Source of the DNA: an uncultured Flavobacterium sp.
Lineage (GTDB): Bacteria; Bacteroidota; Bacteroidia; Flavobacteriales; Flavobacteriaceae
Assembly (NCBI GenBank): GCA_947631175.1
Contig: CANRKI010000010.1
Location: 1-39,382, forward strand
Length of the DNA stretch: 39,382 nt
Direction of reading: 5' to 3'
Positions 1-8,667 of the stretch are shown in pieces; the stretch's first letter is position 1, and each line of letters opens with the position of its first letter. A program made the position numbers and the translations under genes. The notes beneath the pieces were generated by a model, which saw nothing but the letters and a program-made list of their open reading frames with translations, was not told the DNA's origin and searched no databases.

Positions 1-1704
1 GATTGTTGCTGGTGCATCGATCATGACGTCGCGGCCTGAGTTGTTTTTAGGGAATGCGATGAAGTCACGAATGGTTTCTTGCCCGCCTAAAATGGCTACT
101 AAACGGTCTAAACCAAAGGCTAAACCGCCGTGTGGTGGTGCGCCGTATTGGAAAGCGTTCATTAAAAAGCCGAATTGTTCTTGTGCTTGTTCTGGTGTGA
201 AGCCAAGGTATTTGAACATTAGGGCTTGAGTTTCTTTATCGTGAATACGAATTGAACCTCCACCAATTTCGTTTCCGTTTAAAACCATGTCGTAAGCATT
301 TGCACGTACTTTACCAGGATCTGTTTCTAATAAGTGCATATCTTCTGGTTTAGGTGATGTGAATGGGTGGTGCATTGCGTGGAAGCGCTCTGACTCTTCG
401 TCCCATTCTAATAAAGGGAAATCAACAACCCAAAGTGGTGCAAATTCGTCTGGTTTACGTAATCCCATGCGGTTACCTAATTCCATACGTAAAGTACTTA
501 ATTGTGCACGCGTTTTGTTTGCTGGTCCCGAAAGAACTAGAATTAAATCGCCTGCTTGTGCCTCAGTAATTTGTGCCCAGTTTGCAAGGTCTGCTTGATC
601 GTAAAATTTGTCTACGGATGATTTGTATGTTCCGTCTGCTTCGCATTTAACATATACCATGCCTGATGCGCCAACTTGTGGGCGTTTTACCCATTCGATT
701 AAGGCATCGATTTCTTTACGTGTGTATGTTGCAGCACCTGGAACGGCGATACCAACTACTAATTCTGCTGCGTTGAAAACAGGGAATTCTTTATGTTGTG
801 CTACGGCATTAAGTTCACCAAACTTCATTCCGAAACGGATGTCTGGCTTGTCGTTTCCGTAGGTACGCATTGCGTAATCGTATGTAATACGTGGGAATTG
901 TTCGACCTCTAATCCATGAACTTCTTTAAGTAAATGGCGAGTTAAACCTTCGAACATGTTTAAAATATCTTCTTGCTCTACGAAAGCCATTTCGCAGTCA
1001 ATTTGTGTAAATTCGGGTTGACGGTCAGCGCGTAAATCTTCGTCGCGGAAACATTTTACGATTTGGAAATATTTATCCATACCACCTACCATTAACAATT
1101 GCTTGAATGTTTGTGGCGATTGTGGTAAAGCGTAAAATTGACCTGGATTCATACGAGATGGCACCACAAAGTCACGTGCTCCTTCTGGAGTTGATTTGAT
1201 TAAATAGGGTGTTTCGACCTCGCAAAACCCTTGGTTAGATAGGTAATTACGAACTTGTTGTGCTACTTTATGACGGAAAAGTAAGCTGTTTTTAACTGGG
1301 TTACGACGAATATCAAGGTAACGATATTTCATGCGTAAATCTTCACCACCGTCAGTATTATCTTCGATAGTGAAAGGCGGAGTAACCGATTCGTTTAAAA
1401 TAGTTAATTCTGTAACTAAAATTTCGATTTCTCCTGTTGGAATATTAGTATTTTTAGATTCACGTTCAATTACAGTACCTTTAACCTGAATTACAAATTC
1501 GCGACCAAGGGTTTTAGCCAATTCAAAAACAGCTTTATCGGTACGAGCTTCGTCAAAAATTAATTGAGTGATTCCGTAACGATCACGTAAATCTACCCAA
1601 ATCATAAATCCTTTATCTCGTGATTTTTGTACCCAACCTGCTAGGGTAACTTCTGTATTGATGTGTGAAGCGTTTAACTCTCCACAAGTATGACTTCTGT
1701 ACAT
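1..1704 (-). CDS. aspS: Aspartate--tRNA ligase (partial, C-terminus cut by window edge)
   Basis: Class IIb aminoacyl-tRNA synthetase that charges tRNA-Asp in the cytoplasm. It is absent from the ORF track because its stop lies outside the window; 568 codons are present from the ATG at 1704. The translation begins [16 protein letters not shown] and continues through an OB-fold anticodon-binding domain ([22 protein letters not shown]). The catalytic core follows with motif 2 ([18 protein letters not shown]), a GAD-type insertion and the motif 3 region ([12 protein letters not shown]), ending at [21 protein letters not shown]. Bacterial-type AspRS is about 580-590 aa, so only some 15-20 residues are missing. 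All the short plus-strand ORFs at 23-862 are antisense shadows of this gene. A TAnnTTTG element lies just upstream. Confidence 0.97.
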   Translation of the reverse strand, partial: MYRSHTCGELNASHINTEVTLAGWVQKSRDKGFMIWVDLRDRYGITQLIFDEARTDKAVFELAKTLGREFVIQVKGTVIERESKNTNIPTGEIEILVTELTILNESVTPPFTIEDNTDGGEDLRMKYRYLDIRRNPVKNSLLFRHKVAQQVRNYLSNQGFCEVETPYLIKSTPEGARDFVVPSRMNPGQFYALPQSPQTFKQLLMVGGMDKYFQIVKCFRDEDLRADRQPEFTQIDCEMAFVEQEDILNMFEGLTRHLLKEVHGLEVEQFPRITYDYAMRTYGNDKPDIRFGMKFGELNAVAQHKEFPVFNAAELVVGIAVPGAATYTRKEIDALIEWVKRPQVGASGMVYVKCEADGTYKSSVDKFYDQADLANWAQITEAQAGDLILVLSGPANKTRAQLSTLRMELGNRMGLRKPDEFAPLWVVDFPLLEWDEESERFHAMHHPFTSPKPEDMHLLETDPGKVRANAYDMVLNGNEIGGGSIRIHDKETQALMFKYLGFTPEQAQEQFGFLMNAFQYGAPPHGGLAFGLDRLVAILGGQETIRDFIAFPKNNSGRDVMIDAPATI

Positions 1705-1727
1705 GGTGTTTTTAAAATTTATAAATG

Positions 1728-1735
1728 CAAATTTA
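1728..1735 (-). promoter_or_regulatory. Bacteroidota-type -7 element upstream of aspS
   Basis: On the minus strand the sequence TAAATTTG, followed by CA, lies about 23 nt before the aspS ATG and matches the TAnnTTTG -7 consensus of Bacteroidota. No convincing TTTG -33 box is visible at the usual spacing. The same TAAATTTGCA string precedes asd. Confidence 0.5.
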
Positions 1736-1872
1736 GAAGTTTTATTTGTTTTTAGTGTATGAAGTGTAAATGAAATTGCTTTTAAAGCAGACTTATTTGC
1801 GACAAAGCTTTTAAAAGACGGAATATACTGAGGTTTTTTATTTTATAGGTTTTAATATTTTAGAAATGAATC

Positions 1873-1880
1873 TATTTTTG
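1873..1880 (+). promoter_or_regulatory. Putative -7 element for the 188-aa ORF
   Basis: TATTTTTG matches TAnnTTTG and sits 27 nt upstream of the ATG at 1908. The AT-rich context makes chance matches fairly likely and no clear -33 box was found. Confidence 0.4.
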
Positions 1881-1907
1881 TAACTTACTTGATAGAATTT
1901 TTAAGTT

Positions 1908-2474
1908 ATGAATGAACTTATTTTATTAACGGATTTTTGGAAAAATCAATCGATTGAGAATTACTTAAATTGTAAAGATTATTTTTATAGAAGTAAAAGT
2001 TTTGATCCTTTTGAAAAATATATAGAGAAAGTTATTTTAGATATTGACAACCAAGATTATGCTTTTGTTTTAGATGCGTTTAAAGAAACAAGGCAGCTGA
2101 GTTTATTTTTGCTAGATAAAATTTCGTTTAGTTATAAGATGCTTGACAATGTGGCAGAAGCTGTAAAATATTTTACTAAAGCTAATGAGGTTGTGCAAGT
2201 TATTTTGCAAACGGGTGATGGAACGCGAGAAAAACCGTATCAAATAATTTATGGTAGTGATAGTAAAGAATTACTTTTGTATTTAAATGAAAGCTACAGT
2301 CGTCATAGCATTGTGGATTTTGAGGGTTTAAAATTAGAAACCGTTATTACTACAACTGGAAAAGAATATTTTTTTGATGTAACTGATCTTTTACTATGTA
2401 AAGAAAACGCGGTACAAGATAAAGTGGATGATATGATTAAATGGTTTGATAAAAACACAAACCGTCCGGTATAA
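1908..2474 (+). CDS. Hypothetical protein, DUF4919-like C-terminal half
   Basis: A 188-aa cytoplasmic-looking protein without signal peptide or membrane segment. The N-terminal half is helical (FKETRQLSLFLLDKISFSYKMLDNVAEAVKYFTKANEV), reminiscent of a short TPR-like unit. The second half carries TGDGTREKPYQIIYGSDSKELLLYL and ends in TGKEYFFDVTDLL, a layout resembling the DUF4919 family (a TGDG motif, then a beta-rich segment ending in a YFD-type motif). That assignment is from memory of the family pattern and is tentative. The gene stands alone between divergent aspS and convergent mscL, with its own putative -7 box and a bidirectional terminator straight after the stop. Function unknown. Confidence 0.8.
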   Translation: MNELILLTDFWKNQSIENYLNCKDYFYRSKSFDPFEKYIEKVILDIDNQDYAFVLDAFKETRQLSLFLLDKISFSYKMLDNVAEAVKYFTKANEVVQVILQTGDGTREKPYQIIYGSDSKELLLYLNESYSRHSIVDFEGLKLETVITTTGKEYFFDVTDLLLCKENAVQDKVDDMIKWFDKNTNRPV

Positions 2475-2504
2475 AAAAAGCCATTCTTAGCAGAATGGCT
2501 TTTT
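2475..2504. terminator. Bidirectional terminator between the 188-aa ORF and mscL
   Basis: AGCCATTCT/AGAATGGCT is a perfect 9-bp stem with a TAGC loop, flanked by A-runs on the left and T-runs on the right, so it can serve both convergent genes. Confidence 0.9.
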
Positions 2505-2507
2505 AAA

Positions 2508-2897
2508 TTATTTTTGTTGATTTTTTAATAAATCTCTAATTTGCACTAATAATTCTTCTTGAGTTGGTCCTGCTGGAGCTGCTGGAGCCTCAACTGGTTT
2601 TTCTTTTTTCATTTTATTAATTCCTTTAATCATCATAAATAATACAAAAGCGATGATTAAAAAATTAATAACAGCTGATAAAAACATACCGTACTTAACT
2701 CCTCCAAAAATAGTTAAATCTTCAATTTTACTTAAATTGGCAGCTTCTAAAGCTGGTGTTAAAATTAAAGGTGTTATTACATCCTCGATAAACGAACTAA
2801 CGATTTTACCAAATGCACCACCAATGATTACACCGACAGCCATGTCTACTACATTTCCTTTTACAGCAAACTCTTTAAATTCTTGAATAAATCCCAT
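2508..2897 (-). CDS. mscL: Large-conductance mechanosensitive channel MscL
   Basis: A 129-aa inner-membrane channel that opens under high membrane tension to release solutes during hypo-osmotic shock. The N-terminus MGFIQEFKEFAVKGNVVDMAVGVIIGGAFGKIVSSFIEDVITPL is the family signature: an amphipathic S1 helix, then TM1 with the pore-lining glycine-rich stretch. TM2 follows (FLSAVINFLIIAFVLFMMIKGINKM), then a charged linker with a Pro/Ala-rich patch and the C-terminal helix (EELLVQIRDLLKNQ). Length is typical for the family. It starts only 21 nt after murF-alr on the same strand, so the two are probably co-transcribed. A shared terminator follows. Confidence 0.96.
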   Translation of the reverse strand: MGFIQEFKEFAVKGNVVDMAVGVIIGGAFGKIVSSFIEDVITPLILTPALEAANLSKIEDLTIFGGVKYGMFLSAVINFLIIAFVLFMMIKGINKMKKEKPVEAPAAPAGPTQEELLVQIRDLLKNQQK

Positions 2898-2918
2898 ACT
2901 TTGTTTTATTATTTATTA

Positions 2919-5354
2919 TTACTCTTTATAAAATACTCTTTTTACGCGTTGTGAAATACTGGTTAAAATTTCATACGGAATAGTTTGTACAACATTCGCG
3001 ATTTCTGTCACTGGTAATTGTGCTCCAAAAATAGTGACAATATCACCTTCTTTGCAAGAAATATCTGTAATATCAATCATCATCGCATCCATACAAATAC
3101 TTCCTAAAATGGTTGCTTTTTTTCCGTTTACCAAAACATATCCTTTTTGATTGCCCCAAGAACGCGGAATTCCATCAGCATAACCAATTGGAATTGTTGC
3201 TATTTTCATAGCTTTATCAGTAACAAAACGCCTGCTATATCCAACACTCTCTCCTACGCCAACGACTCTAATTTGTAAGATTATCGTTTTTAGAGTTCCA
3301 ACATTTTCTAGCTGATTGTTTTCTTCTTTATCATTTCCAACACCATACAAACCTATTCCTAAACGTACCATATTGTATTGATATTGCGAAAAATTATAAA
3401 TTCCTGAGGTATTTAAAATATGACGGATGGGATTGATTTGAAGTTCAGAAATGATTTTACTTGACCAATCATCAAATTTTTTGATTTGAGAAAGAGTAAA
3501 ATCGTTGTATTCTGGCATATCACTCGAAGACAAATGCGAAAAAATACTTGCAACTTTTACCCAGTTATTTTGTCTCAGCATCTCAATCGCCTCTGTAAGC
3601 TGTTCAGATTCAAAACCTAAACGATGCATACCGGTATCTAATTTTAAGTGAATAGGATATTCGCTCGCATTTCGAGATTTCACAAAATCAATAAATCCTT
3701 GTAAAGAACGTAACGAATAAATTTCGGGTTCCAAATCATAAGCAAGCATTGTTGCGTACGTACTTGGCTCTGGATTCATCACAATTATAGAAGTTGTAAT
3801 TCCTGCTCTTCTAAGTTCTACCCCTTCGTCTGCATAAGCAACTCCTAAATAATCTACATGATGATACTGTAGTTCTTTAGCTATTTCATAACTACCAGCT
3901 CCATAACCAAAAGCTTTAACCATCACCATAATTTTAGTTTCTGGCTTTAATCTACTTTTATAAAAATTAAGATTATGTGCTACAGCGTTTAGATTTATTT
4001 CTAGGACCGTTTCGTGCGTTTTTTGCTCTAATAAAACAACTATTTCATCAAATTTAAAACTGCGTGCTCCTTTAATTAAAATGGTTTCGCCTTGAAAACT
4101 ATTTGCTGAAAATTGGTTTAAAAATTCATGAGTAGACTCATATCCGAAAAAATTTGGTACATCTTTTAAATAAAAAGAAATTTTTGGTCCAATACCAATA
4201 ATACGAGTAATTTGGTTTGATTGCACCAATTTAGCAACCTTATTATAAAGCGTTTGAGCATCAAAACCACTTTGAAAAATATCGGATAGAATAACCGTTT
4301 TTTTGCCTTTAGATTTGTGTTGATCTAAAAAATCTAATGCTATCTTTAAAGATTGATAGTCCGAGTTATACGTGTCATCAATAATTGTGCAATCGTTTAT
4401 TCCGTCTTTAACTTGTAATCTTAACTCAATAGGATACAAATTAGTAATACGAGTTTGAATGGTTTCAAAGTCATATTCTAAATACAACAATGTAGCGATA
4501 CAAGTACATGTATTTTGAATTGACGCATTATCTTGAAACGGAATTTGCACTTCAAAACTTTCATTTTTAAAAGAAACTAAATAATGATTTGCTTTTATTT
4601 TTTTAAGATAAACATCAGAATCTTGATTCTCTAAACTCCAAGTAAATGTTTTTGTTTTATTAGAAATGTGCTTTAAAATTTCGTCTTGATTTTGTAAAAT
4701 CAAAACCTCAACATTTTTAAAAAGTTTAAGTTTTTCGATTACTTTTTGATCCACATTCTCAAAACCTTCTTGATGTACATTGCCAATATGTGTAAAAACA
4801 CCTATTGTAGGTTGAATCATTTTTTCGAGTGCTTCCATTTCGTTTGGCAACGAAATTCCGGCTTCGAAAATTCCGAATGTATGATTGTCGTTTATTCCAA
4901 TCACCGAAAGCGGAACCCCAACTTGAGAATTGTAACTTTTAGGACTTCGAATAATATTAAATTCTTTATTCATTAAAAAGTTAAGCCATTCTTTTACAAT
5001 CGTTTTACCATTACTCCCCGTTATTCCAATAACAGGAAAATGATATAAGTTACGATAATATGTAGCAAAAAGTTGTAAAGCAACCAAAGCATTTTTTACA
5101 ACTAAAAAATTTGCGTTTTCAGGTAAATTAGTCGGAATTTTTTCAACCACAAAATTCATCACACCTTTATCATAAAGTTGCGAAATATATTGGTGCCCGT
5201 CGTGATTTGTTCCTTTAATGGCAAAAAATAAAGTAGTCGCATTATTTTGTAATGAGCGGCTATCTATAGAGATATGATCAATAAATTGGTTGGGCACTAG
5301 CTCGGTCCAATTCGCCTGGATTGCTTGTGCCACTTGCGAAAGTGCAACACTCAT
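2919..5354 (-). CDS. murF-alr: Bifunctional UDP-MurNAc-tripeptide:D-Ala-D-Ala ligase / alanine racemase (MurF-Alr fusion)
   Basis: An 811-aa fusion of two peptidoglycan-precursor enzymes, a known arrangement in Bacteroidota. Residues 1 to about 450 form the MurF part. It has a Mur N-terminal domain (DSRSLQNNATTLFFAIKG), the ATP-binding loop GITGSNGKT and the D-D(T)-YN motif (TIIDDTYNSDY), and adds D-Ala-D-Ala to the UDP-MurNAc-tripeptide. From about residue 455 (TVLEINLNAVAHNL) comes a fold-type III alanine racemase with PLP lysine Lys480 in VKAFGYGAG, and later LDTGMHRLGF, the GYADGIPRSWG motif and CMDAMMIDI. It converts L-Ala to D-Ala. The MurF P-loop reads GKTI where GKTT is common. The gene has its own -7 box, is separated from tdk by a terminator, and leads into mscL. 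Confidence 0.96.
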   Translation of the reverse strand: MSVALSQVAQAIQANWTELVPNQFIDHISIDSRSLQNNATTLFFAIKGTNHDGHQYISQLYDKGVMNFVVEKIPTNLPENANFLVVKNALVALQLFATYYRNLYHFPVIGITGSNGKTIVKEWLNFLMNKEFNIIRSPKSYNSQVGVPLSVIGINDNHTFGIFEAGISLPNEMEALEKMIQPTIGVFTHIGNVHQEGFENVDQKVIEKLKLFKNVEVLILQNQDEILKHISNKTKTFTWSLENQDSDVYLKKIKANHYLVSFKNESFEVQIPFQDNASIQNTCTCIATLLYLEYDFETIQTRITNLYPIELRLQVKDGINDCTIIDDTYNSDYQSLKIALDFLDQHKSKGKKTVILSDIFQSGFDAQTLYNKVAKLVQSNQITRIIGIGPKISFYLKDVPNFFGYESTHEFLNQFSANSFQGETILIKGARSFKFDEIVVLLEQKTHETVLEINLNAVAHNLNFYKSRLKPETKIMVMVKAFGYGAGSYEIAKELQYHHVDYLGVAYADEGVELRRAGITTSIIVMNPEPSTYATMLAYDLEPEIYSLRSLQGFIDFVKSRNASEYPIHLKLDTGMHRLGFESEQLTEAIEMLRQNNWVKVASIFSHLSSSDMPEYNDFTLSQIKKFDDWSSKIISELQINPIRHILNTSGIYNFSQYQYNMVRLGIGLYGVGNDKEENNQLENVGTLKTIILQIRVVGVGESVGYSRRFVTDKAMKIATIPIGYADGIPRSWGNQKGYVLVNGKKATILGSICMDAMMIDITDISCKEGDIVTIFGAQLPVTEIANVVQTIPYEILTSISQRVKRVFYKE

Positions 5355-5373
5355 TTTATATTTTTTTAAAGTA

Positions 5374-5381
5374 CAAAGTTA
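5374..5381 (-). promoter_or_regulatory. Putative -7 element of the murF-alr-mscL unit
   Basis: Minus-strand TAACTTTG (TAnnTTTG) about 19 nt before the murF-alr ATG, downstream of the tdk terminator, which supports a separate transcription unit. No TTTG box at the expected -33 distance was identified. Confidence 0.5.
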
Positions 5382-5414
5382 GTTTAAATACGAAAGTATC
5401 GTTTTAAAAATACA

Positions 5415-5451
5415 AAAATCCTTTCTTATTATTTATTTAAGAAAGGATTTT
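5415..5451 (-). terminator. tdk terminator
   Basis: AAAATCCTTTCTTA/TAAGAAAGGATTTT forms a perfect 14-bp stem with a 9-nt loop, lying just 3' of tdk on the minus strand and upstream of the murF-alr promoter. Confidence 0.85.
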
Positions 5452-5473
5452 AATTTATTGAAAGTTATAAAAT

Positions 5474-6064
5474 TTATTTTTCGCTGTTTGTGTGTGTTGC
5501 TTTGTAGTATGCAGCTCTGCTTAAAGGTTCATACTCCTCGGTTTCACCAAGTAAAACTTGCTGTTCGCCAGCGGCCTTTCTAAAACTATAATTAGCTAAG
5601 TTACCTGTTCGCGTACAAACGGCATGAACTTTAGTTACATATTCTGCTGTTGCCATTAAATTTGGCATCGGACCAAACGGATTGCCTTTAAAATCCATGT
5701 CTAAACCAGCAACAATAACTCGAATGCCCGAATTTGCTAAATCGTTACAAACCGATACAATTTCAGCATCAAAAAACTGCGCTTCGTCAATTCCTACAAC
5801 ATCACAACCTTGAGCTAAAATACGAATCGTCTCGGCAGACGGTACAGGAGTAGATCGGATTTGGGTATCGTTATGCGATACCACCATCTCATCGCTATAT
5901 CGCGTATCGATAGCGGGTTTAAAAATTTCGACTTTTTGTTTAGCAAATTGAGCACGACGTAGTCTGCGAATTAATTCTTCTGTTTTACCCGAAAACATTG
6001 ATCCACAAATAACCTCGATCCACCCAAATTTTTCTGTATGATTTACTGGATTCTCTAGAAACAT
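5474..6064 (-). CDS. tdk: Thymidine kinase (TK1-like type II)
   Basis: Phosphorylates thymidine (and deoxyuridine) to the monophosphate in pyrimidine salvage. The track ORF begins at a TTG (6124) inside a -7 promoter box, so the ATG at 6064 ([22 protein letters not shown]) is preferred. This gives 196 aa, the usual size. Visible motifs are the P-loop [19 protein letters not shown], the Walker-B-like [11 protein letters not shown] with the catalytic Glu, and the lasso region [15 protein letters not shown] ending in [13 protein letters not shown]1-type enzymes normally hold a structural zinc with two Cys pairs. Here only one Cys (AVCTRTG) remains and the C-terminal pair is absent, so the lasso is probably zinc-free. 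It is single-gene, with a terminator downstream. Confidence 0.94.
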   Translation of the reverse strand: MFLENPVNHTEKFGWIEVICGSMFSGKTEELIRRLRRAQFAKQKVEIFKPAIDTRYSDEMVVSHNDTQIRSTPVPSAETIRILAQGCDVVGIDEAQFFDAEIVSVCNDLANSGIRVIVAGLDMDFKGNPFGPMPNLMATAEYVTKVHAVCTRTGNLANYSFRKAAGEQQVLLGETEEYEPLSRAAYYKATHTNSEK

Positions 6065-6121
6065 TTCCCTTAAAATTTCTTGTTTTAACCTAGCCCAAAA
6101 AAGCTGTAATTGGACATAGAG

Positions 6122-6129
6122 CAAATGTA
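6122..6129 (-). promoter_or_regulatory. Putative -7 element of tdk, decides the start codon
   Basis: Minus-strand TACATTTG (TAnnTTTG) overlaps the TTG that the ORF track uses as start. Transcription from here would begin after that codon, leaving the ATG at 6064 as start with a leader of about 50 nt. Confidence 0.5.
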
Positions 6130-6335
6130 TCTAAAATAAAATGGTTTATAAAACCTTAATTAAAAAACTTATCAATAAAAAAAATAAAACACTGAAAAAC
6201 AAAAAATTATACATTAAATTTTGGTATTTATTCACGTTTTAAATCAAATATGGAATAAAATATTCGAATCTGAAAAATTTAATTTCTTTTAATGAATCCC
6301 TTATAAAAAATAGGGCGAATGACAATTTTTCTAAT

Positions 6336-6343
6336 TAGATTTG
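6336..6343 (+). promoter_or_regulatory. Putative -7 element upstream of the acidic ORF-rsmI-osmC unit
   Basis: TAGATTTG fits TAnnTTTG and lies inside the N-terminal extension of the track ORF (6319), arguing that translation really starts at the ATG at 6397. Confidence 0.45.
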
Positions 6344-6396
6344 TAAACTTGTTACACAAAAATATTTCAACACTTTTATATCAATCCAAACTAGTT

Positions 6397-7464
6397 ATGA
6401 AGAAAAAATTGGAAGCCGAATTAATTAGTATAGCCCATAGGGTTTTAAAAATTCACAATCGTGAAGAAGTTATTCAATTACAAAAAGAGGCTTTAAATCT
6501 TTATGAAAAACTTTCGATTTTACGTTTTTACGAGGAGCATTTTGAGCCTAGCCAACCTACAATTGGGAAGACGGCTTTAGAAACAGCCATCGAAAATAAA
6601 GCTGATTTTGATATTGTGATTCAAAAAAACAATATTGAAATTATTGAGGAGATAAAAACAGAAACGACTACTGCTGTGCCACAAAGTGTTGAAAATACAG
6701 AAACTGTAAGTCAAATTGTAGCAACAGAACCTGTTTTAGAACAAAATATTGATATAACATCTGTTATAGAAGAAACCAAAACTGAAGAAGTTGTTTTGGA
6801 AGAAAAACTTGAAGAAGTTACCACAGATGAAGTTCAAATCACTTTTGAGGAATTAGAAGCAAACGGATTAGTACAAAATCCGAGCGAACCACTTTCTTTA
6901 CAAATACTAGATGAGATAGAAAATGAAGAGAAAGCGGTTGAAACTGTTAATGAACAAAGTAACCAAAAAGTTACAAAAGCAACACGTACAGAATCTGAAC
7001 AAGAGGCTTTTAATTATTTAAACAATTTATTTTCAGGAATTGACGACTCTTTTTCCACTCCTACTGCTAAAAAAGAGGAATCAGTTCAATCAACTTTCGA
7101 AAATATTATTGGCCAACGTTTTCAAGAAATTGACTTTGTAAAAGCAGAAGATGCAACAAGTAAAAAAGAAGAAAAACCGAAAAAAGAAAAGGTAAAAAAA
7201 GAGAAAAAAGACCAATCGGTTTCTGAAATGTACAGCAATACAATCACTTTAGGTTTAAATGATAGAATTGCTTTTCAGATGCATTTGTTTAACGATAGTG
7301 ATCAGGACTTAAACCGTGTAATTTCTCAATTAAACACCATGAACAATATTGATGAAGCACATGACTTTATCGCAAACATGGTAAAACCGGATTATAACAA
7401 TTGGCAAGGAAAAGAAGAATTTGAAAACAGATTTATGATCCTAGTTGAAAAAAGATTCTCATAA
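6397..7464 (+). CDS. Conserved acidic Bacteroidota protein of unknown function
   Basis: A 355-aa protein when started at the ATG at 6397 (MKKKLEAELISIAHRVLKIHNREEVIQLQKEALNLYEKLSILRFYEEHF). The track start at 6319 adds 26 unconvincing residues that overlap a promoter-like box. It has three parts: a conserved helical N-terminal domain of about 65 aa; a long, low-complexity, Glu/Thr/Val-rich acidic linker with a Lys-rich patch (KKEEKPKKEKVKKEKKD); and a conserved C-terminal helical domain (ITLGLNDRIAFQMHLFNDSDQDLNRVISQLNTMNNIDEAHDFIANMVKPDYNNW). Proteins with this domain order seem widespread in Flavobacteria, but I know of no assigned function. Its stop codon abuts the rsmI ATG, so the two are almost certainly co-translated. 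Confidence 0.88.
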   Translation: MKKKLEAELISIAHRVLKIHNREEVIQLQKEALNLYEKLSILRFYEEHFEPSQPTIGKTALETAIENKADFDIVIQKNNIEIIEEIKTETTTAVPQSVENTETVSQIVATEPVLEQNIDITSVIEETKTEEVVLEEKLEEVTTDEVQITFEELEANGLVQNPSEPLSLQILDEIENEEKAVETVNEQSNQKVTKATRTESEQEAFNYLNNLFSGIDDSFSTPTAKKEESVQSTFENIIGQRFQEIDFVKAEDATSKKEEKPKKEKVKKEKKDQSVSEMYSNTITLGLNDRIAFQMHLFNDSDQDLNRVISQLNTMNNIDEAHDFIANMVKPDYNNWQGKEEFENRFMILVEKRFS

Positions 7465-8163
7465 ATGAGTAAATTATATTTAGTACCTACGCCTATCGGT
7501 AATTTAGACGACATGACTTTTAGAGCAATTAAAGTTTTAAAAGAAGTTGATTTAATTTTAGCCGAAGACACGCGTAATAGTGGTAAACTTTTAAAACATT
7601 TCGAAATCAATACCCAAATGATTTCGCACCACATGCATAACGAACACCATACTGTCGAAGGGCTTGTAAAACGTATACAAGCTGGCGAAGTTATGGCATT
7701 AATTACAGATGCAGGAACACCTGCCATCTCGGATCCTGGTTTTTTATTATCTCGCGCTTGCGTAGAAAATAATATTCCTATTGATTGTTTACCAGGCGCA
7801 ACAGCTTTTGTTCCTGCGCTAGTAAACTCAGGATTGCCAAATGATAAATTTATTTTTGAAGGTTTTTTACCTGATAAAAAAGGACGCCAAACCCGCTTTT
7901 TAACTTTGGCCGAAGAAACCAGAACCATGATTTTGTATGTATCACCTCATAAATTGGTAAAAACATTAGGGGAATTTGTACAATATTTTGGCGCAGAACG
8001 TCCAGTATCTGTTTCCAGAGAAATAACTAAACTTCACGAAGAAACCGTGAGAGGAACGGCTGCCGAAGTTTTAAAACACTTTGAAAACAAACCGCCTAAA
8101 GGCGAAATTGTTGTAATTGTGGGAGGTAAACCAACGAATAAAAAAAATAATGAGCAAGACTAA
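7465..8163 (+). CDS. rsmI: 16S rRNA (cytidine(1402)-2'-O)-methyltransferase RsmI
   Basis: SAM-dependent enzyme that 2'-O-methylates C1402 in the decoding centre of 16S rRNA. The N-terminal signature LYLVPTPIGNLDDMTFRAIKVLKEVDLILAEDTRNSGKLL and the later LITDAGTPAISDPGFLL and LPGATAFVPALVNSGL are typical of the tetrapyrrole-methylase fold used by RsmI. At 232 aa it is the short form without the C-terminal extension of E. coli RsmI. The ATG directly follows the TAA of the upstream gene (zero spacing). The 3' end overlaps the OsmC-like gene by 14 nt, indicating translational coupling through the operon. Confidence 0.95.
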   Translation: MSKLYLVPTPIGNLDDMTFRAIKVLKEVDLILAEDTRNSGKLLKHFEINTQMISHHMHNEHHTVEGLVKRIQAGEVMALITDAGTPAISDPGFLLSRACVENNIPIDCLPGATAFVPALVNSGLPNDKFIFEGFLPDKKGRQTRFLTLAEETRTMILYVSPHKLVKTLGEFVQYFGAERPVSVSREITKLHEETVRGTAAEVLKHFENKPPKGEIVVIVGGKPTNKKNNEQD

Positions 8164-8578
8164 TCACGTAAAAACAAAATGGTTAGGCAAAATGCGATTT
8201 GAGTCAACCAATCCAGGCGGAAATTTATTTATTGATGCTGGTCCAGAAAATGGTGGTGACGGAAATGGCTACAGACCTAAAATGTTAATGCTTTCTGCCC
8301 TTGCAGGATGCTCGGGATTAGATATTGCCCATCTTATTCCCAAAATGAAATTACAAGTAGCCGATTTTTCTATTGATGTAGATGGTGAATTAACCGATAC
8401 AGATCCGGCTACCTATCAAAAAGTTGTGATTTCATACAAATTTTACGGAGACAACTTAGAACCCGAAAAATTAAAACGTGCGGTAAATTTATCAGTAGAT
8501 AAATATTGTGGCGTTTTAGAAATGTTTAGAAAATTTGCAGAAGTAGAAATCGAAATTCTATTTAATCCGCAAGGTTAA
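8150..8578 (+). CDS. OsmC/Ohr family protein
   Basis: A 142-aa protein of the OsmC superfamily, whose better-known members are thiol peroxidases acting on organic hydroperoxides. The ATG at 8150 (MSKTNHVKTKWLGKMRFES) overlaps the end of rsmI by 14 nt; the track start at 8117 adds residues that only translate the rsmI tail. Two cysteines lie in the expected helices: LSALAGCSGLDIAHLI and KYCGVLEMFRKF. A YRPKMLMLSALAGC segment corresponds to the family's 'P.ellLaALaaC' pattern. It could equally belong to a YhfA-like OsmC subfamily with uncertain activity. It is the last gene of the operon and is followed by a strong terminator. Confidence 0.9.
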   Translation: MSKTNHVKTKWLGKMRFESTNPGGNLFIDAGPENGGDGNGYRPKMLMLSALAGCSGLDIAHLIPKMKLQVADFSIDVDGELTDTDPATYQKVVISYKFYGDNLEPEKLKRAVNLSVDKYCGVLEMFRKFAEVEIEILFNPQG

Positions 8579-8611
8579 TCTATAAAAAAAAGTTATCTTT
8601 ATATTTTTAAC

Positions 8612-8646
8612 AAAAGTTAGAACCCATCACGTTCTAACTTTTTTTA
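8612..8646 (+). terminator. Terminator after the rsmI-osmC operon
   Basis: AAAAGTTAGAAC/GTTCTAACTTTT, a perfect 12-bp stem with a 7-nt loop and a run of T residues, ending about 20 nt before recJ. Confidence 0.88.
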
Positions 8647-8667
8647 TCCCTATAAATTATTTACTAT

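Noticed and set aside
23-862. Four plus-strand track ORFs near the left edge
   Set aside because: They are antisense to a continuous aspartyl-tRNA synthetase frame with clear family motifs on the minus strand.
2653-2886. 77-aa plus-strand ORF over mscL
   Set aside because: Antisense to the MscL transmembrane helices; hydrophobic content explained by that.
2919-5354. MurF-Alr fusion as a novel protein
   Set aside because: The fusion is an established arrangement in Bacteroidota, so it is annotated but not reported as new.
7392-7928. 178-aa minus-strand ORF
   Set aside because: Entirely antisense to the 3' end of the acidic gene and to rsmI, both of which have conserved motifs; no motif is recognisable in this frame.
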